Positions 12,991 through 25,125 of a stretch of 64,000 nucleotides of DNA are shown piece by piece. The DNA comes from Blasia pusilla. Its lineage: Eukaryota; Marchantiophyta; Marchantiopsida; Blasiales. The translations under genes were made by a program, and so were the position numbers. Position 1 is the first letter of the stretch; each line of letters starts with the position of its first letter. The stretch spans positions 28,334,001 to 28,398,000 of the forward strand of contig CM114272.1 in the NCBI GenBank assembly GCA_050084515.1. Direction: 5' to 3'. The notes beneath the pieces were generated by a model. The model did no database searches and was not told the origin of the DNA. It saw only the letters and a program-made list of their open reading frames with translations.

Positions 12991-15900
12991 TGACGAATCT
13001 TTCTTATCTCTACATCATTCATCATTTGGCCATGCACAATCGTTGAAAGTCCAACGGACGGAATGCCTGTGCAAAACCAGGAAAAAAATGAAAGGGTTCG
13101 CAACGAACACTGCAAAAACGGTGACAATCCACGATATAGTCAGCGGAGTACGGTCTCCACTGTGAGAGGTCCAGTGAGGCACTCGGGTTGTACCTGGACA
13201 GTAACTGCTGTACTATTTTCTCCATTATAGCAGGCGCATCCACGGCACTACTTCGCGTGATCTTGTGAAATGAACAGCATCAGGTTAGCTAAAAACTTTT
13301 AAAATGGACCGTGATTCACCATTTTCCCGAACTCAAGATCCAGCTAAAGAGGTCGTTTCGGATGGAGAGACGACAATGCTAGACCTGGATCAACTTCGGG
13401 TCGATCAGAATACACACTCAGGTCCCCCCGAAAATTGCAATCGTCAAACGCGAAGCGCCATTCTAGAAATTCTCATCTGCATCCGCTTCCGAAAGCAAGA
13501 CCTGGACGATGATGGCTAAAAGAAACTAGTAGACGAAAACTATACCCTTCTCAACTTCACTGTAGCTTTGTGTGTGTAGTGACACTGCTAAAACATAAGT
13601 TTCACTTTCATTGAAAAAGAAACAGATTATGCTTGAGTCGATAAACTGTATGATTATGCTCGCTGTACAAATTCTTAAGCTCCAACAAGCAATCAACACT
13701 AACTCTAACTTTTTCTAGGCACCTCTGCGAGACTAGAGGTGACTCAAACTCATAAGCATCTAGAAAATTCCAACCAAAAAATCTCCTACCAAACCAAAAT
13801 CCCATACGCTCCACGGATTAAATTCTCATAGTAACGCCACATACAGATCGAATGACCATAAAACTTTCAAACATCGTAGATTCACCTCCTCTACCACCGA
13901 AGCAACATTTATCTACTCCAAAACTCTCAACCAAGTTTGAGCTCAACTGTAACCTATTACACACGAATATCCTGAGTCTAGAGTTAACTCCAGCAAACCT
14001 GCGTTAATGACAGGGCAACATCCCTTCAGCATACCTTATCAAAATACTAAACAGTAGTCTTCTCAGACTCGCCTACATCGTCGAACACCTTCTAACTGTC
14101 ACGCTGAAAACTCAAACATTGAGACTAGAAAGGACAGCCTAGTCATACCTTCTCGGAACTGCTCCATACTGAAATATTGACAGTGGGTAAGACAACCTAC
14201 TCATACCTTTCGAAACTGCGAAAGAATCACAATACGCGACCTTCAAGCCACCCCGGGAACTTCACCGTGACGTCATTCGCACAACAAAATCCAAACTCAC
14301 AAAACTTTCCTACACAGCTACAGACCTCAAAACATGTCAGTAACAACGTACCCGGCCACGTCGCCATTTACTATGAGAACCTGCTAAGTCAAACAGCATT
14401 AAGCACAAGGGCAATGTTCTCTTTCACGGAACAGAGAACTCCGACACGTTCAATTGCTACTCGCACATCATGCTCCAAGGATGTCTAGCTAAAAATCAGG
14501 AGCACTCACATCTCTGCAACAGCCTCATCATGCACGCGCAAAGGAAAGCTCATCCCAATTGCTGGCGGAATTCCTGCTCACTATGGATCAATATCAAAAT
14601 CCACATCCAGTTGCCTGCACGTGACACTATTCTTCCCACACTCGCCATATCTAATCTTCAGGCCGCTCACCTCATGCTGTTCTGCGAATCCTCGCCAAAG
14701 TCCAGTCTCTTTAGCAATCAAATTTACGAAGCCCTGAACTCTTCGAATTATTCTCTCTTTTTCTCGAGAACGACCAAGCATTTTTTTAAGATATCTTTTC
14801 ATCACGGCCAATGGGAGAGTGGCTTCAACACGCTCCAACTTTCTCCCTAATCAATCCCCGAGGGCTCACACCGTCGATGGTGCGGGATCCGACAGTTTGG
14901 ATGACTCCTACGCCACGCACTTTCTGCGCTGTTAAGATTAAAGCGAAACGCGTCGTGCTTGGAGGCTCTCTGTCAAACGAATGAAGGATAAGAGCCGTCG
15001 ATTTCGAAGATCGGATTCTTGGACTTGTAAGAGTGTGGGTCGTTATCACCCATGTAGGAATGGTAAGAGACACGTGGATAGATGGATACAGTTGTCGGGG
15101 CCCCTTGGCCATCAGGAGATGCGCCACTTGGCTGACGGCTAAAATAAAACTTGTAAGAGTATGCGGTCGTTTTGGAGGTTCGGGAAACAATTCGTCCGGG
15201 AGTTACACGGGAAGGACGAGAATACGAATACCCAATATTACAATCAGAGAACAGGAGAATACGAATATAGTCAGAGTAACACGAAAACGAACTCCGAGGC
15301 TCTGCACTCGGAGTAATACGAATACAGTAGGAGTATGTATTTGTGTTCCTCCCGAATACAGTAACACGAATACAATCGTACGGTAACGGATGGCGCTCTC
15401 AAGTAACAAGGAGTTTGGTAATTGAAGGCAGTCTCACGGCGGTTTATTCTATTTCGTATTAACGAGAAAATTAATACTAAAACTAATATGGTGGATCCAA
15501 TCGTTAAAATTTCATATTGGAGGGTTGGATTTCATATTCGAGGGTTAATAACCCGCAGTTTGTAGGAATTCATTGTGGGGAAAATTCTTTTCTTTTCAAT
15601 CCTTTCTTAGTTAGAAATAAAAAAATTTATTTAATTTCATTTTTTCAAGTCTAAAAAAAAATTTATTTCTTTCCTATAAAGCATCGAGTTGACTTGTGGT
15701 AAAATAGTGCACAGGTGTTCGAAACCAAACCTGGCCCACATCTTATTAATTTGAAAATTTTAGCTTACGGAAAAGAAAAAGGCCTAGCAGCTAAGAAGGG
15801 ATAGAAAAAAATTTCATTGAAAATTTAAGATTACGAAACTCAATGTTAAATAGAATAAATAATTTCTAACATGAGGAAAGACATTTGGCATTCCAATAAC

Positions 15901-17079
15901 AATTTCCATCTCTCAAGAGTATTTGATAATAGTATAAATTAGCTTAAAATATTAAGAGCCACCCACGAGTATTCTTTTGCAATCTAATGAACCAATCTCA
16001 TGCAAATGCTAGAGCTCTTGTCCCAAGATGTAAAGTGCCTACATTGTGTAATTTTTGTGATATTCTTGCATTATATATTGATTTTAATGGTCAATTACCG
16101 ACTAGGTATGATGTTGCATGATATCATAGAGTGGATAATCAAACAAAGATGTCAAAAATATAAGCTTTGAGGATCTCCTAGGGAGAAAAAAATATAGATG
16201 TTTTTTTTTTCAATTACATTAACTAATAAATCCTATCCATCCAAATGAGCTTTGCATTTTTGTGAGGATACTAGATCATGGAGAAGAGTCATCATGCTTG
16301 AACTTGCATTAGATTTGCTCTTAGCTCTTTCAATGTCGAGATTGCCTCTAAGATTGGCATTTGGATGTCATAGTGCCTTCCTCCATCGAGAGCATGCTTG
16401 AATTCACTAGGTCTTGGAGAGAATGTTCCTAATAATGAATGATATTGTGGATGTGAGTCTTTATCCTTTTTTGGATTGTAAAGTCAATACTCAAGTTGGA
16501 TAGCCAACGTCAAGGCCATGTTTCTCATGTCCATCTCTTTCATTATTTGTTATGGAAGTTGATTATCAAGCAGTGGAAGATGGACCCTAAGATTGATTCC
16601 TCCTTCACAATATAAGCATTGATTGGCACAACATTGCTAGAGAGAATGCAAGATATGATTCCTTTAGGGATATCTTGGAGTTTTTCTTTAGTACCTTTCC
16701 CAAAATAGCATGGGAGAGCATCTTCTTGGTAGATAGGAACTTTACTCCCACTATGCTTCTCTTTCCAATTTTTGTATGTAAGACAATCTTTGTGGGAGCT
16801 TTGGATTTGTGTGACATGCCATGCTTCTAAGTTGTCTTATATTGATTATTTGCAGGAAAACCTTGCATGAAGAAATTGGAATTTTCATGAAGTTTTTTTA
16901 TGGTATTGGAAGTTGGAAGTTTAACTTACTTTTTCTTGGTAGAAGTTGTGAAGTTATTCGTATTAGAATATAGAGTATATGTGCTCTGTATCTAGAGAAG
17001 ACATGTGTCAAACCTTTAGGCCAATGGTAATCTACTATAGAGATGGGAAACTTGCGTGTTCACTTTACCTCTAGTTTAT
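12991..17079. other. Intergenic spacer, no supported gene
   Basis: This stretch holds the upstream region of the anoctamin gene and then about 4 kb without recognisable coding sequence. Open frames at 13304-13519, 14470-14850 and 14825-15190 (minus) have no motif, codon pattern or splice context that I recognise. From 15220 to 15380 the word CGAATAC recurs several times, a degenerate short repeat. From 15400 to 17000 the DNA is AT-rich. A short minus-strand frame at 16605-16817 is probably repeat debris. Confidence 0.5.
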
Positions 17080-17171
17080 AGGCCATTTGGGGCTATTTCA
17101 AGGAACTTATATACCCCTATTTTGGGCACGATTGACTTCCTATTTTGGAAAGTGCTTGTTGATCCACTACT
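17080..17171 (+). repeat. Fragment of a repeat shared with 40640-40760
   Basis: The words TTTGGGGCTATTTCAAGGAACTTA, split here by small differences, and GATTGACTTCCTATTTTGG also occur in similar order and spacing at 40640-40715. It is likely part of a family B terminal or leader sequence. Boundaries are not resolved. Confidence 0.4.
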
Positions 17172-17860
17172 CTAGGTTAGGATTAGAGAGGTTCCATGTG
17201 TGTGTAAATTATCAAGGAGAGAGCTTGGAAGAGAAGGAGAGCTTGGGGCCATCCTTTGTGGCTCTTGAGCAATCGGAGGCGCTCGTGACCCTCTCCCATG
17301 CTGTGGGCAATCCTTCTGCCTATGTGACCCACCACACGTCCAACAAGCCAACCATGGTCCCTCTTGGGAAACATATGTTGGTATGGGCCGTTGCGTCATC
17401 GGCTCACAATACTCGCCTTGCACTCTTGGCGCACCGGCCTGCTCTTGTGGTACTGGTGCATGTTGGGGCACCTATGGGTCTACTCGTTGACTCGTCGAAC
17501 TCCTGGATGAAATTGCATCACGTGTCGAACTCCTGGATGAAATCATCAAGATCTATGATGCCTACCGCAATGGCGCATGCCCCGGTGAGAAATGGCGCAT
17601 GCCCCGGTGGCCCATGTCGTCCATCTCTCTCCACGTATCACTGCCCCCATCCACGATCTCGTCACGAGACCCGTTGTCTAGTGATGAAGATCGATCCACG
17701 AATAGGAGTTGGGATGGTTCTTCACTCAAAACCCCTCGATACCTCACACCACTCTGTGTCACTCCACTACCACTACTTGTACTACCCCGTTCTTGCAAAC
17801 CCTGGAAGAACGTTGTGATGATAACCCTCTCTCTCATGCTCAAGCACTCAGACTCACCAA
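17172..17860 (-). pseudogene. Family B gag fragment with internal deletion
   Basis: On the minus strand, 17860-17560 matches the N-terminal part of the family B gag at 42.7 kb (GVRYRG, then EMDD, then a segment like DFIQEF). The frame then jumps to the zinc-knuckle region at 17471-17172 (QGEYCEPMTQRPIPTY, CWTCGGSHRQKDC), which matches 43620-43780. The central capsid region present at 43103-43483 is missing. A direct repeat of GTCGAACTCCTGGATGAAAT lies at 17492-17550. This is dead element debris. The long plus-strand frame across the same bases is its antisense shadow. Confidence 0.75.
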
Positions 17861-18793
17861 GAGTCTCTCACACTCCTCACTATCTTATCTATGCTAATGG
17901 TAATCCGGTGACGATACGCGGCCTCACGCACATTCAACACTTGGGCTTACCATGAGCCTCCCACTAACTCACCTAAACTACTGACACTCTCGGGTCATAC
18001 ACGGGACCCCTACTCGGAAACTGTCGTATATCCACCAATATGCTACACATGAAAGGAGTCTACACTCGTCACCATTGCTACATCCATCTAACACTAGCAA
18101 CTACCCGATACCTAGCACTCTCAATCACACAAGATAAGCACGGGAAAAGGGACTCAAATGGGTAACTTGATCACGCCCTCCAACCTATGACACCGTCAAC
18201 ACTTACTCCTCCATGTGGTACAACCACCTCCGCAACACAACCATCTCCTGGCATAACACGTCGACCTCCTGTTGGTGGATGTGCACTACTCGTTGGCAAA
18301 GGCACTCAGCTCCATCAGTAACACCCCGTCGCAAACACTGTGACCACTCGTGATCCACAACCCGCAAGTAACATGTTGACCTGTGCCTCAACCACATCTT
18401 CCCTGATGACCACGTCCATCCTATTAACCACGTCCAACTTTACCACGTCACTCTCGTCAAATGTGGTACCATGTCGGACTGCCCTACCACGTTCAGCCCC
18501 TCACCATATAGTCTAGTCAATCACGTTCCTTGCTACCTCGGCTCATGTCCGCTCGCCCAACATCCTGGGCTTCCGGATGTCCCATCTCCTATGCTGGCTT
18601 GCTCTCCCTTTACCCTTTCTCACACCCGCTCAAACTCGTCGGCCAGCCTCCTCGTGCTCGTGCGGCCCCACTCCCCTTCCTTGTTCCTACTTCCGCACTA
18701 TCTCCCAGGTACGGCTCCCCCACACGGCTACTCGCGCTCCTAAGGCTCAACATGAGAAAGATGGCTTGAGAAAGCTATCTTCCTCACTCTTAT
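17861..18793. other. Pyrimidine-rich repeat debris upstream of family A element
   Basis: This stretch is C-rich on the plus strand with repeated CACGTC and ACCACGTC words. It is probably non-coding element leader, since it continues from the gag fragment on the left and is cut at CTTAT by the family A insertion. No protein is recognised. Confidence 0.4.
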
Positions 18794-19810
18794 TGTCGTG
18801 CGCCTACTCTCCTTGAACGTTAATCTTGTTTGTTGCGGAAGCGTGCGTTCAGTAGGTCACGCTCTCAACGCTGATCTGCATCCAAACACGCACTTCGGTT
18901 AGTCGGGTCTTGGATCAATCAGCGGGATTACTTTCCGAGTTCTCGTCTCGGACTCTCTCTTCAAGCTCAACCTTCCTAGTTTCGCGATTTCCAACACGGG
19001 CAAGTCTCAAAGACTTGGGATGACTTTTCAGTCGGTTCGGGAACTGAAACGGCGTTTCGCGCCTAGCGGTTCCAATCGTCCGATGAACATCCAATGAGTT
19101 CCTCACCAAGACTCGCTGAAGTGAATCTGGTTGGAATCCAAGTGTGGCGTACAAAGTCCACTCCTTGGATTAGGTTTGGGTTTGGGTTTCGCGCAAACTC
19201 CCGTTTCATCCCGTGCCTCTCAAACGCCGTTTGGCGCCCAAAGTGGGGTTTCGTTTCCCAAGACATCTCAGAGAAGGTACTCCCTTACTAGTACTTCTGG
19301 GGATCTCCGGGGCCCCTACATTTAGGGAAAGACACCGGGCCCTCCATTGGCCCTCAACCCGATTGCTCTCTGAATTGTTTTCGGCCAATATCTCAGCCTG
19401 TACTTATGCGTTTGCTGAGATCTTTGGTGCGTTGGAAGCTTCTTGAGATCAGCTTTCCAATGCGCCCTTACTTATCCCAAATGCATCTTGGAGCTCAACG
19501 TTATGGTCCTAAACACAGTCAGATTCTCCCAAACGCTAGTCATGTTCCAAACTGGTTCTCACCTCTTTGGCAACCAACCTCCAAGACTCAACTCATCTCA
19601 AGTCTCGGCTCGCGTTTGGTCTAGGTTTCCTGGTCGCAACCATTAACGCATGAAACGCACAACTCTGTTCCGCGTTTCGTCTCTTAGACTTTTCCAAGAG
19701 ACTCTTCCAAACGCCTCTCCAGAGCGCAAACCTCGCGGCGTGAGTTCCTTTGAGTTCTGATGTTTCGCTTGGCGCGTATTTGGTGTTGTTTGGTTATGAG
19801 GGTCATGACA
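18794..19810 (-). repeat. 3' LTR of family A element
   Basis: A 1017-bp LTR bounded by TG and CA. It aligns end to end with 25126-26147 apart from a few substitutions and short indels, for example near 18851 and 18896. Open frames in both LTRs are not genes. Confidence 0.95.
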
Positions 19811-20505
19811 CTCACCCCTCCTTAGAAGGTTGATGTCCTCATCAACGCAAACCTTATTGATGTTAAGTTCGGGAAGCCAACCCTTAACACATAATCGCGT
19901 TACGGTAGCTAACCCATAATTCCTCTTTTTGGCTTAAGTCTTAGGTTTGTCGCTATAAAGACTTAGACTTATTAGCTTCGCTTTCGATGAGCCTAGACTA
20001 GTTCTCGCCAAACTAATCTAACTATCAAAATAAGCTCACTAAGTCTGCAACCTAACACTTCACTCACTATTTGTAAACAACCACTTTGTCTACCTAGCCA
20101 ACTCATTACTACTTTTGGGTCACCTGTATTCCACCTAGGCGCGTCACTAAGTTCAGTCATGAAACATGAATGAGATTACCACAAACCCCAAGACAGACTC
20201 ATCTGCCCCACCGACGTTAGGGGCGAGCCCAAATGCTAGTACTTCAACACTTGGTCCCGATCTAGATGCCTTATCTCGAATACAAGCTCTCACCTCAAAT
20301 ACTCATTGTTTGGTCTCCTTGACTTACATCCTAAGCATATGAAGAACTACTCATTGCCTTGCACAAACCAAACTCAAAATTACAATACAAGCATCGAATC
20401 TCCGAATCCATGTCTTCTTTATTGCAACAACTAAACCTTTCTAGTTACAACGGGTTATCGGCCCAAGCTTTCCAAATCAAGTTATGTCCATTGCTTCACC
20501 ATGTA
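19811..20505 (-). other. Polypurine tract and 3' non-coding region of family A
   Basis: Directly inside the 3' LTR the minus strand reads CTAAGGAGGGGTGAG, a polypurine tract suited to priming plus-strand DNA synthesis. The rest up to the chromodomain has no coding signal that I recognise. Confidence 0.7.
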
Positions 20506-23054
20506 CTAACACACGTGCTTTGGTTGCATCCATCTGAAGTCACGTAATACTTCTTGCACATATTCTAGATCCGCCTCCGCAATCCAAGTCGCCTCTTTCA
20601 CATGATAGCCTTTCCACTTGACCAAGTACTCGTACTTGGTGGCCCTATGTTTGGAACGCAGAATAGTCTCAACCTCGAACTCTGGTTCCTCATTTTGATG
20701 ACCGGTTGTGGTCTCAACATCCTCCTTCGCTCCGACGACATTGTCTTGAAGATACTTCTTCAATAATGACACATGGAAAGTCGGGTGAATCTTGAACTTC
20801 GTTTGGCGGCTCCAACGTGTACACATCCTCAAACGGCCTTGCCTTGATCACATACGGTCCATCATACTTGGTGACAATTCTTTCGGAAGAGTGAGATTCT
20901 TAACACTCAACCACACTTGTTCCCCAACTTGGAAACTCACATGGCGCCGACTTTTGTTAGCATGCTTTACGTACCTTAGTTGAGCCTTGGCGAGACTTTC
21001 TCTCGCTTCGCTCTTGTCGTTCTGCATTTCCACTAACAAACATTCCGCCGTTGCTTGACGAGTGTGTGTCGATGTATTGCCCTTCGAAAGAGCTAAGTCA
21101 AGAGGCCCTTCGGTTCTCTTTGATACGCGGAAGAAACGAGATTCTCGGTTGCGAGAATGCTTAGTCAAGTTGTAACAATACTCAGCCATACTTAACCACT
21201 TGGCCCAATCTCTTTGGTCCGCACTCACGTAATTCCGTAAGTATTGGTTTACGACCGAAGTTTACTTTTTCCATTTGCCCATCCGTTTGAGGATGGAAGG
21301 CCATACTAAAGTCGAGTTTGGTCCGGAACCTCCTGAATAGATGTTTCCAAAAGGCCTTTGGTAAACTTCAGATCCCGATCGGACACAATGCTCCTAGGCA
21401 ATCCGTCGCACGCCACCAACCATCCAGGAATAGTCGGAAGTCGTGTAGGCCGTCCGAGACTCTCTCGTCGGCACAAACCTCCCCAACTTGCTAAACCGAT
21501 CAACTATCACAAGTATAGTGTTGTATCCCTCAGATTTCGAAGACTCAGAATGAAATCCATGCTAATGCTTTGCAAGGGTCCCTCGGGATTGGCAAAGGAT
21601 GAAGTAAACCTTGTTTCTTCAAGATAAGACACGCGGTTCGCTTTGGCAGTCACGCATGTTTTCACATATTGAGCAACATCTTCCTTCATGTTGGGCGGAA
21701 GAACCTCTTAGACAAAACAGCAAGAGTGGATTTCTCCCCTTTGTGTCCCGCCAAAGGTCCATCATGACCTTCCACAAACACCTTGGTCCGTAGCTTGCCT
21801 TGGCCTACATAGATCTGCTCGCTTAAACCTTAGCAAGCCGTGTCTCAAACTCAGATTGGCCACCTTCGCCCCGCTTTAACTTCCCAAGGTACTCCTCGCT
21901 TGTTCATCCTTCATGTATCCTTCACGAATCCTTCTTTCCAAGTCTGTTTCATTAGGGAACATTGCTCTCAACACTTGTGTCGTCGATGGCATGTGTTCAT
22001 CCCTGCGACTTAACGCGTCTGGAATGACATTGTCTTTCCCCGGCTTGTGGATTAGCTCCACATTCATCAACGCCAAGGTATCATGCCACCGAAGTTGTTT
22101 TGGCGTCACGCGATCCTGGGTCTCAAAATACTTGAGCGATATGTTATCGGTGAATACTCGAGTCTGTGAAGTCCCAAATAGTGACGCCACTTCCTCAAGC
22201 AATGAACCATAAACAACTCTTTCTCATGAGTAGGCCATCTCCTTTTGGTGTCGGTCAGCTTCTTGCTTTCGTATGCTCTGAGTCTCCTTTTGCACCAACA
22301 TTCCTGCAATCGCGAAATCACTAGCATCCGTGTGCACCTAACGGTTGTTCAAACTCCGGCGCTTTGAGAAGCGGTTCTGCGAGAGGATCTCTTTGACTCG
22401 ATTGAACGCTTTATCCACTTCCTCGGTCCATGTAGTATTGGCAAACTTTGCGGTCCAATCCGTGAGAGGTTTCACTATGCCCGAAAAATTCTTCACGTAT
22501 GTCCGTAAAATCGACGACTCCGATGAACCTTCTCATCCCTTCACCATGGAAGGCGGTTCCCATTCGCAATCGCGCTCACCTTTTCCATGTCTGGACTCAC
22601 TCCATCCGACTGACCACATGCCCCAAGAACTTGATCTTCGTCAAACCGAACTCACTCTTATCCGCATTCGCATACGACTTGTTGTTCGCCCTAAGTTTCT
22701 CAAACACCGTCTTCAAATGTCGAGCGTGCTCCTCTAGTGTTTTCGAATAGATGAGTATGTCATCTATATAGATGATCACAAACTCATCCGTCTCCTTGTG
22801 AAAGATGGAGTTCATCAAAGTGGTAAACGTCGGAGGCGCATTACAAAGACCGAAGGCATTACTACAAACTCGAACGAACGTATCTCGCCCTACAGTGAGT
22901 CTTCTCTACATCCGCCGGCAATCCGAATCTGATAATATCCTGATTTCAGGTCAATCCGGCTGAAATACTTGGCACCGACAATCGATCAAAGAGGTCATCC
23001 ATCCTTGGTAGAGGATAGTTATTCCTTACCGTCACTTTATTCAGGGCCCGATAA
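20506..23054 (-). pseudogene. Distal pol of family A: RT, RNase H, integrase, chromodomain (frame-broken)
   Basis: Reading leftwards on the minus strand: the reverse transcriptase active site in the segment FVIIYIDDILIYSKTLEEH (22.6-22.8 kb). Next is an RNase H block with TDNISLKYFETQDR and HKPGKDNVIPDALSRR (21.9-22.2 kb). Integrase follows with DGLPRSIVSDRDLKFT (about 21.4 kb) and then a tail with QVGEQVWLSVKNL. Last is a chromodomain with YEYLVKWKGYHVKEATWIAE (20.51-20.83 kb), a fold that in chromoviruses directs integration to methylated-histone chromatin. Several small frameshifts separate these blocks, beginning at about 23055 where the upstream frame closes just after GKLRLC. Domain identity is clear. 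The copy is broken. Confidence 0.9.
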
Positions 23055-24974
23055 TCAACAGAGTCTCAACTTCCCATCCTTCTTCTTGACAAAGAGGACG
23101 GGCGCCCCATAAGGTGACTTGCTCGTTCGGATGTAACCCCTCTCTAGGAGTTCACCCAACTGTTTCTTCAACTCAGCAAGTTCCTCTTGATTCAACCTAT
23201 ATGGTGCCTTTGAAGGTGGTTGAGATCCTGGTATCACCTCAATCTTATGATCAACCGCCCTATGTGGTGGCAACTCAGTCGGAAGCTCCTTAGTCAACAC
23301 ATCTTCAAATTCTTTCACAACTCTCTTGAGTGTTTCAGGGATCTCCCTTGAAGCTGAGTTCTGATCTCTGCATCTTGCGCTTGCATCATCCTCTACTCGT
23401 CTCATCAAGCAAAGGAATCCTTCCTCTAACTCGGCCAAACTCGTCCTCGTGATGGCGTTCACCAACTCCGTCTTTCTAGGCACCTCACGAACCAATCTGA
23501 CGTCCGTCCGTTTGCCGTTAACCAAGACGCTTAACCTCAAAGGTCTCCGCCTCAGTTCCACCTCATACGCATCCAAGAACGTGTTCCCCAAGACTCCGTC
23601 GATACCGTCCATCTCGCAAACTGTAAAATTCTCCTTCAACTCAAATACTCCGCATCTCACAACTAACCCTAAAACCAGATCTGATGTCTGGTGGGATTTT
23701 CCTCCCGCGAATCCTACCCTAATGGGTTCATCCGCTTTGGTGGTTGGCAATCCCAACGTTTTTACGATTCTCGGACTCAAGAATGAGTGCGAAGCACCTG
23801 TATCAACGAGCAACATCACATCGCGATTAGCGATCTTGGATCCTAGGTAAACCAAATTGGGCGTTCTCTTGGTGACTTGTAGAGATGTATCTAGATCTCC
23901 CTCCGATAAATGCTTAGCGGCAAACGCAATCATACTCGGTTTACTAACCTTGGGCCTCACACATTCCTTAGCCATATGCCCGGGTTCGCCACAATTATAG
24001 CAAATCACTTTGGCATTCGTTGACTTCAGAACGGCGGCCCCTTGGCCAGCGTTGAGTTCCACTCGTTTGGCGTTGGGGCGAGACCCTCCGTGGTCACGCT
24101 CACCCCCATTCCAAACCCTCTTGGATGTCCCTTTATTCTTCTGTAACTTAGAAAAACTTTTTGTCTCAAAGGGTTTCGGGTGTTGGACTTCATCGTCCCC
24201 AATCCGCTCGGCTAGTCTCAAGAGGTCCGCGCACGTCTCTGGGATGTGAGGCATACGAAAGAGAGCCTTCTCGGCACTCGGTTTGAGCCCACTTAGGAAG
24301 ATCACCTTTTTAGTATGTTCATCCGTGGAAAGTGCACTCATGAGCGCACTAAACTCTCGCACATAAGCGCCAAGTGATCCACTCTGGCGCAACCTCACCA
24401 CCTCCATGCCATCGCGGTACTCCTGATATTCCGGAGTGAATCGGTTCCCAATCAACTCCTTGAAATCTTCCCAACTCAACGTTTTCCCACGACCTAGATG
24501 TTCTTTCCGGTGAGCCGTCCACCAATGGAGAGCGTGATCCTTCAGAAACGTGACCGCTACAGTCACCTTGTCTTGTTCATCTGCCTTTTGCGCTTCGAAA
24601 TAGAGTTCGAGTTCCGTTAGAAACTCGCTCACTTTCCGAGAACGCCCCATTCCTGTGAATGGCGTTGGCAAATTAGTCTTACAAAGCTTCTTGCCAGAAC
24701 TAGAGGCTCCATTTGACTTGAATTCCGAGATCACCTTGCTCTGGTCCGCCATCACCTTCATCAATCCCATCATTTGGGTATAAAAGGCCGGATCGTTTAA
24801 GTTTGGACCCGAAGGTCCCGCGGAAAGATTTTCGGTTGGAACATCCTCATGTCTGGGACTCGGCACTTCGGGAGTCGCAAATTCCACCTCCGGCTCTCGG
24901 TCCGTCATTGATTCGTCTCTTGGCTTCTTTGCTTTGACTCGCGGTTTCCTCGGTTCTTCGCCCTTGGTCGCCAT
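23055..24974 (-). CDS. Family A Gag-protease-RT (N-terminal) polyprotein, 639 aa, truncated by frameshift
   Basis: This is a single long frame beginning at an ATG (24974) about 140 bp inside the primer binding site. A charged N-terminus is followed by a capsid region (about residues 105-230, with [14 protein letters not shown] and [11 protein letters not shown]). A CCHC zinc knuckle, [14 protein letters not shown], sits at about residues 324-337, and the retropepsin active site [10 protein letters not shown] at about 386-395. The start of reverse transcriptase is seen in [20 protein letters not shown] near the end. The frame closes at 23055 inside the RT fingers, where Ty3 elements normally continue. 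That makes this the 5' part of one Gag-Pol polyprotein. Confidence 0.92.
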   Translation of the reverse strand: MATKGEEPRKPRVKAKKPRDESMTDREPEVEFATPEVPSPRHEDVPTENLSAGPSGPNLNDPAFYTQMMGLMKVMADQSKVISEFKSNGASSSGKKLCKTNLPTPFTGMGRSRKVSEFLTELELYFEAQKADEQDKVTVAVTFLKDHALHWWTAHRKEHLGRGKTLSWEDFKELIGNRFTPEYQEYRDGMEVVRLRQSGSLGAYVREFSALMSALSTDEHTKKVIFLSGLKPSAEKALFRMPHIPETCADLLRLAERIGDDEVQHPKPFETKSFSKLQKNKGTSKRVWNGGERDHGGSRPNAKRVELNAGQGAAVLKSTNAKVICYNCGEPGHMAKECVRPKVSKPSMIAFAAKHLSEGDLDTSLQVTKRTPNLVYLGSKIANRDVMLLVDTGASHSFLSPRIVKTLGLPTTKADEPIRVGFAGGKSHQTSDLVLGLVVRCGVFELKENFTVCEMDGIDGVLGNTFLDAYEVELRRRPLRLSVLVNGKRTDVRLVREVPRKTELVNAITRTSLAELEEGFLCLMRRVEDDASARCRDQNSASREIPETLKRVVKEFEDVLTKELPTELPPHRAVDHKIEVIPGSQPPSKAPYRLNQEELAELKKQLGELLERGYIRTSKSPYGAPVLFVKKKDGKLRLC

Positions 24975-25111
24975 TTGCGAGTCGTCGCCTTTTCTCAGAT
25001 CTCCTCCTCGCCTCTTGCGTTCCTCCTCGGCGTCGCGGTCTTCCGGCTATCTTGAGTTCTCCCCAAACGTCCAGATCTTCACGACCCCAAGTTCACGCTC
25101 ATCAAGGAATT

Positions 25112-25123
25112 GCTCTGATACCA
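25112..25123 (-). other. Primer binding site of family A
   Basis: The minus strand reads TGGTATCAGAGC two bases inside the 5' LTR. This matches the initiator Met tRNA complement exactly and fixes the element's orientation. Confidence 0.95.
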
Positions 25124-25125
25124 CG

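Noticed and set aside
14177-15190. Several frames of 85-126 codons upstream of the anoctamin gene
   Set aside because: No domain, no consistent strand, no splice partners and no sign of selection, so I treat the stretch as spacer.
17087-17818. A 243-codon plus-strand open frame
   Set aside because: It is the antisense of a recognisable family B gag (zinc knuckle and N-terminal segments on the minus strand) and has no motif of its own.
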